NCBI GenBank assembly: GCA_012800465.1
Contig: JAAZJI010000209.1
Span: forward strand, 1-14,956
DNA length: 14,956 nt
Direction of reading: 5' to 3'
Source: Spirochaetales bacterium
GTDB taxonomy: Bacteria; Spirochaetota; Spirochaetia; Sphaerochaetales; Sphaerochaetaceae
Position 1 is the first letter of the stretch. Every line of letters begins with the position of its first letter. Positions 11,938-14,956 of this stretch are shown here, in pieces. The notes beneath the pieces were generated by a model that worked only from the letters and a program-made list of their open reading frames with translations, did no database searches and had not been told where the DNA came from. Made by a program: the position numbers and the translations under genes.

Positions 11938-14534
11938 AAGAGGGAGAGCCCGTCGATACCGATCGTATAGTTCCATGCTCCGCTGCCGAGCACGTGGAAT
12001 GCAACGAAGAACTTCAGATCCGCTCCGCTCACCAGAGCATACCGGGCAGAGAGCTTCGCTTCGAAACCGACATCCTCGAAGAACGGATTCCCGCCGGGAT
12101 ACAATACCGTCCGGGCTCCCACTTCCAGCCCGAGACCGGTGAACCCCCCATAGAGAAAGGGGAGATCGAGCAGCGCGAGGGGAATCCGAAGCATCACCCC
12201 GAAGCGAAGCTTCCGATCGTGGAGATATGCCGGTGCGAAACCGTAGATCGGCAACACGATCTCATTCAGGACATGGTTTGAAGAGAAGTAATCGACCGAG
12301 GCATTGAGCATCAGACTCGTCGATCCGAGCCGAGTCTGTCCCTGAAGATTCGCCATTCCCAGGGTGATCACCGGCTCCTGGAGATAGGTCTGGAGCTGAA
12401 CCGTCGATGAGATGAAGGAGGGGCCGTAGAAGTCGCTAATCCGGCCGCCCCGATTTTGGAAGGTCACCCCCATTCCGAGATTCATGAAACCGGAAACCTC
12501 CTCCGCGTTCCGATGCTGCATTTTTCCTCCGCCCAAGAGGTTCAGTTCGGTACGGGCTTTTGAAGAAACAAAGGAGAGCAGGGTCACTCCGCCTTGAAGA
12601 GCGAGCTCCTGATACTCCTTTTCGACGTAGATGCCGGTTTCCGCCACCACTCTTCCCTTCCGGTATTGGTAGGTGAATGCACCATACGGATATTCCTTTT
12701 CCACATCGATTCCCGCCAAGGCGAGGAGGGTGTGCTTGCGTAGCAGGCTGGAGCTATGGATGAAGATCCCGGGGTGCCACTGATTCCCATCCACGAAGGG
12801 ATAGGGCAAAATCAGGTTCAGGCGCAGGGCATCCCGGTAGGGGGTTATTTCAAATGAAGAATCCGGCTTTGGAGGCGATTCCGCCCGTGGCGGTGAAAAA
12901 CTTCCTTCCGTTCCCTCAAGACCTGCGTATTCAAGAGCTCTGACCGCCCTGCCCGAAGCAACCGCGGTCTCATAAAGAAGCAGATCATCCACCACCGAAA
13001 GAGCGAAGATCCCGTTTTCATCCCGAAAGAGCTCCTCGACGATCCCGCTTTCAAGATCGAGGCGGTAGGCGCCGAAGCTCTCCTTCCCTTCCGCGGTGAA
13101 GAGGATCGTCGAATCATCGATGAACACCGGATCGCCAAGCTCATCGGCGGTCGGCCCGATCAGGATGCGTCCACCCCCATCATCGACCAATACCAGACCC
13201 GTGTTCCCGTCTTTGACCTTGACCGTGACGATCTTCGACCCGTCGCTGTTCAGGGCGCTGTCAAGAAAGCTCGCCCCATCTTCCCGGAGAAGAGGTCTTG
13301 CGGATCCGTCAAGGAGATCCACCTCGACCAGATCATGGAAGGAGCCGTTTATCAAACTTGCGACCGCCCGCTTGCCGTCTTTGCTGATGCGGGGATGGAG
13401 CAGGCGTTGCTTGTGCGTGAGCCGCCTGCTCTCCCCGTCTTCGAACCGATGAAGAAACAGGTCGCTGTACCCGTCGGGGGCGAGGGGAAGAGAATCGGAG
13501 CCGGCAGAGTCAGTCCAGCGCGAGCTGAACAGGGCATATTCATCGCCGAGCGAGATGGCTGAAGCCTTGGAGATCGGCAGTGTCGCGATCCTCTTTCCCG
13601 TTTCATGCTCCTTCAGGAACGTCCCTTCCTTCGGTGTCGACACGACGCCCACGATTCCCGCCTGTGTCCGGGTCGGAAGAAACGCGCTTCCTCCTTTGCC
13701 TTCCGCATACGGGAACCCGAGGGAAGACGGCACCGTTCGAATCCGCTCCTCGATCGCCGCTTCAAAAAGCTCCTTGGCGGTGATTCCGATGACCCTTTTG
13801 AAGATCCGGTTCATACCCATGAAGGGGAAGTTGACGAAGGTGCGGTTGATCTCGTTGAACGCCGAGAAGCCGTAGGTGCGGATCAGGTGTTCGATCATGA
13901 TGTATCCGGTGGCATAGATCCGGCCGGAAGGGGGAAAGACACCGCTGTACGCACCCTTGGCCAGGGACCACATCGAATCCTCATCGATCGGCTTTTGGGT
14001 AAGCAGACTGAACTTCAGCGAGTTCCCCCGCCCGCCCTCGCCGTCCATCGATTCGGCATAGGTGGTGATCCCTTCGATCCACCACCCCGGCATGAAGGGT
14101 ACGGGAAGACTCGTCATTCCCGGACCGAAGATCCGCAAGAGCTTATAGACGCCTTCGGCCTTGGTGAGGTGGAGGTAGTGGGTAAGCTCATGGATGTAGA
14201 CAGTTCTCAGCCAGGAGCGGGTCCCGGTTCCCAGAAACCGGTCTTCGTCGCCGGCAAGATAGAGGATGATCGAGGAGGGAAACGGGGCGTACATCCCGTT
14301 GGCCCAGGCGGTCCGCCCGGTGAGGATCACCGGCACCCGCTTGGTCGTCGGGTTTTCCAGCAGTGCGGCAAGCTCTTCGAAGACCTCATCGGCGAAGGAA
14401 GCGATCTCCCTGGCCGCTTCGGCTTCCTCCTCTTCAAAGATGATCCTCGCATGGACCGTCTCGATCTGCTTCCAAGGGGAAGCTAAGAGCAGGGCCGAGG
14501 AGAGAAACAGCACCACGAAGAGAACGCGCTTCAT
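11934..14534 (-). CDS. Secreted zinc metallopeptidase - TolB-like propeller - outer-membrane barrel protein
   Basis: An 866-residue protein with signal peptide MKRVLFVVLFLSSALLLA. Residues about 22-265 are a gluzincin-type metallopeptidase (peptidase MA-like): HELTH at 115-119 (His115, Glu116, His119) and a downstream WWIEG with Glu154 as the probable third zinc ligand. Residues about 290-540 contain repeated WD40-like/PD40 propeller phrases such as DLFLHRFEDGESRRLTHKQR and HPRISKDGKRAVAS. A Pro/Ser-rich linker (about 543-560) leads to a strand-rich domain (585-866) ending in DGLSLF; a C-terminal Phe is the usual signal for barrel insertion by BamA. The peptidase and propeller would therefore face the periplasm or the outside, tethered to the outer membrane. 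All ligands are present, so it is probably active; the substrate is unknown. The start at 14534 follows TATAGT by 7 nt. Confidence 0.87.
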   Translation of the reverse strand: MKRVLFVVLFLSSALLLASPWKQIETVHARIIFEEEEAEAAREIASFADEVFEELAALLENPTTKRVPVILTGRTAWANGMYAPFPSSIILYLAGDEDRFLGTGTRSWLRTVYIHELTHYLHLTKAEGVYKLLRIFGPGMTSLPVPFMPGWWIEGITTYAESMDGEGGRGNSLKFSLLTQKPIDEDSMWSLAKGAYSGVFPPSGRIYATGYIMIEHLIRTYGFSAFNEINRTFVNFPFMGMNRIFKRVIGITAKELFEAAIEERIRTVPSSLGFPYAEGKGGSAFLPTRTQAGIVGVVSTPKEGTFLKEHETGKRIATLPISKASAISLGDEYALFSSRWTDSAGSDSLPLAPDGYSDLFLHRFEDGESRRLTHKQRLLHPRISKDGKRAVASLINGSFHDLVEVDLLDGSARPLLREDGASFLDSALNSDGSKIVTVKVKDGNTGLVLVDDGGGRILIGPTADELGDPVFIDDSTILFTAEGKESFGAYRLDLESGIVEELFRDENGIFALSVVDDLLLYETAVASGRAVRALEYAGLEGTEGSFSPPRAESPPKPDSSFEITPYRDALRLNLILPYPFVDGNQWHPGIFIHSSSLLRKHTLLALAGIDVEKEYPYGAFTYQYRKGRVVAETGIYVEKEYQELALQGGVTLLSFVSSKARTELNLLGGGKMQHRNAEEVSGFMNLGMGVTFQNRGGRISDFYGPSFISSTVQLQTYLQEPVITLGMANLQGQTRLGSTSLMLNASVDYFSSNHVLNEIVLPIYGFAPAYLHDRKLRFGVMLRIPLALLDLPFLYGGFTGLGLEVGARTVLYPGGNPFFEDVGFEAKLSARYALVSGADLKFFVAFHVLGSGAWNYTIGIDGLSLF

Positions 14535-14541
14535 GGTGCTG

Positions 14542-14570
14542 ACTATACCCGCTCTGAGGGCGCTTGTACA
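14542..14570 (-). promoter_or_regulatory. Candidate leaderless promoter of the peptidase-barrel gene
   Basis: On the minus strand TGTACA (14570-14565, four of six) and TATAGT (14547-14542, five of six) have a 17-nt spacer. The -10 ends 7 nt before ATG 14534 and no Shine-Dalgarno is present. The whole promoter fits in the 38-nt gap after the ilvE stop, leaving no space for a terminator. Confidence 0.5.
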
Positions 14571-14572
14571 GA

Positions 14573-14956
14573 TTAGACGATCGTCCGGATCCATCCTTCG
14601 GGCGCTTCGATCGTCCCGTACTGGATCCCGGTGAGGGTGTCGTAGAGCTTCTTGGTGACGGGACCCATCTCCTTCATGCCGCTGGGCAGAAAGATCTCCC
14701 CGTCCCCGGTGGTGACCGATCCGATCGGACTGATCACCGCGGCGGTCCCGCAGAGGCCTCCCTCGACGAACTCGGAAAGCTCGCTCAGTTCGATCTTCCG
14801 CTCTTCGACCTCAAGCCCGAGATACTCGCGGGCCACCGAGATCAGGGAGCGGCGGGTGATCGAGGGAAGGATCGTCGGACTCTTGGGGGTGACGACCGTC
14901 CCGTCCTTCGTCACGAAGATGAAGTTCGCCCCGCCGGTTTCTTCGATATACGTCCG
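14573..14956 (-). CDS. ilvE: Branched-chain amino-acid aminotransferase, C-terminal part (5' end off the right edge)
   Basis: The visible 127 residues are the C-terminal third to half of a class IV (fold type IV) PLP aminotransferase. The frame is open to the window edge and begins YIEETGGANFIFV (from codon 3), the strand in which the conserved Glu contacts the cofactor, followed by SPTILPSITRRSLISVAREY, the GTAAVISPIGSV cofactor loop, and GPVTKKLYDTLTGIQYG close to the end. These are the hallmarks of BCAT enzymes, which interconvert leucine, isoleucine or valine and their 2-oxo acids with 2-oxoglutarate/glutamate. The PLP-binding lysine would be upstream, outside the window. The gene ends in TAA at 14573-14575. 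An independent gene follows on the same strand. Confidence 0.93.
   Translation of the reverse strand, partial: RTYIEETGGANFIFVTKDGTVVTPKSPTILPSITRRSLISVAREYLGLEVEERKIELSELSEFVEGGLCGTAAVISPIGSVTTGDGEIFLPSGMKEMGPVTKKLYDTLTGIQYGTIEAPEGWIRTIV

Noticed and set aside
1..14956. CRISPR arrays, tRNA or rRNA genes, insertion sequences and attachment sites
   Set aside because: No regularly spaced repeats, cloverleaf-like segments, transposase or integrase genes or flanking inverted repeats were seen by eye on either strand.

Overview
The window is a gene-dense stretch of a GC-rich, diderm bacterial chromosome with no mobile element, CRISPR array, tRNA or rRNA that I can see. Lipoprotein signal peptides, LPP20/LpoB/COG3014-type lipoproteins, outer-membrane beta-barrel signals and many MKR-type signal peptides indicate a Gram-negative envelope. 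The set looks like a free-living spirochaete (Spirochaetia). That placement is inferred from the overall impression of the proteins, not from a marker gene, and is low to moderate in confidence.

Layout. (1) 1-678, minus: a membrane-anchored rhodanese followed by a partial cysteine-peptidase-like protein with a GCGPT motif, running off the left edge. (2) 764-3483, minus: a four-gene lipoprotein operon (LpoB-like, then three LPP20-type lipoproteins) ending in a clear intrinsic terminator. (3) 3584-4900, plus: a divergent COG3014-type lipoprotein that belongs with the same cluster and has a puzzling start codon. (4) 4897-8222, minus: a two-gene unit in which a small MutT-type Nudix hydrolase overlaps by 4 nt a 981-residue PLD nuclease/SF2 helicase/DUF3427 protein. 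(5) 8300-9205, plus: an EamA/DMT transporter divergent from the Nudix gene. (6) 9269-11937, plus: two tandem paralogous predicted outer-membrane barrels. (7) 11934-14534, minus: an 866-residue secreted protein joining a zinc metallopeptidase, a TolB-like propeller and a C-terminal barrel. (8) 14573-14956, minus: the 3' part of a branched-chain aminotransferase gene (ilvE).

How the genes relate. Regions 2 and 3 look like one envelope lipoprotein module read outward from a 100-nt divergent promoter region. Region 4 is a nucleic-acid/nucleotide-processing pair with a repair or defence flavour. Regions 6 and 7 are outer-membrane or surface functions. Several genes without a Shine-Dalgarno sequence (8222-, 8300+, 14534- and possibly 10666+) have a -10-like hexamer exactly 7 nt before the ATG, which suggests leaderless mRNAs. 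Both convergent gene pairs end on a shared palindromic CTAG. The most rewarding items are the helicase-Nudix pair, the leaderless pattern, the apparently non-canonical start of the COG3014 gene, the paired barrels and the peptidase-propeller-barrel protein.
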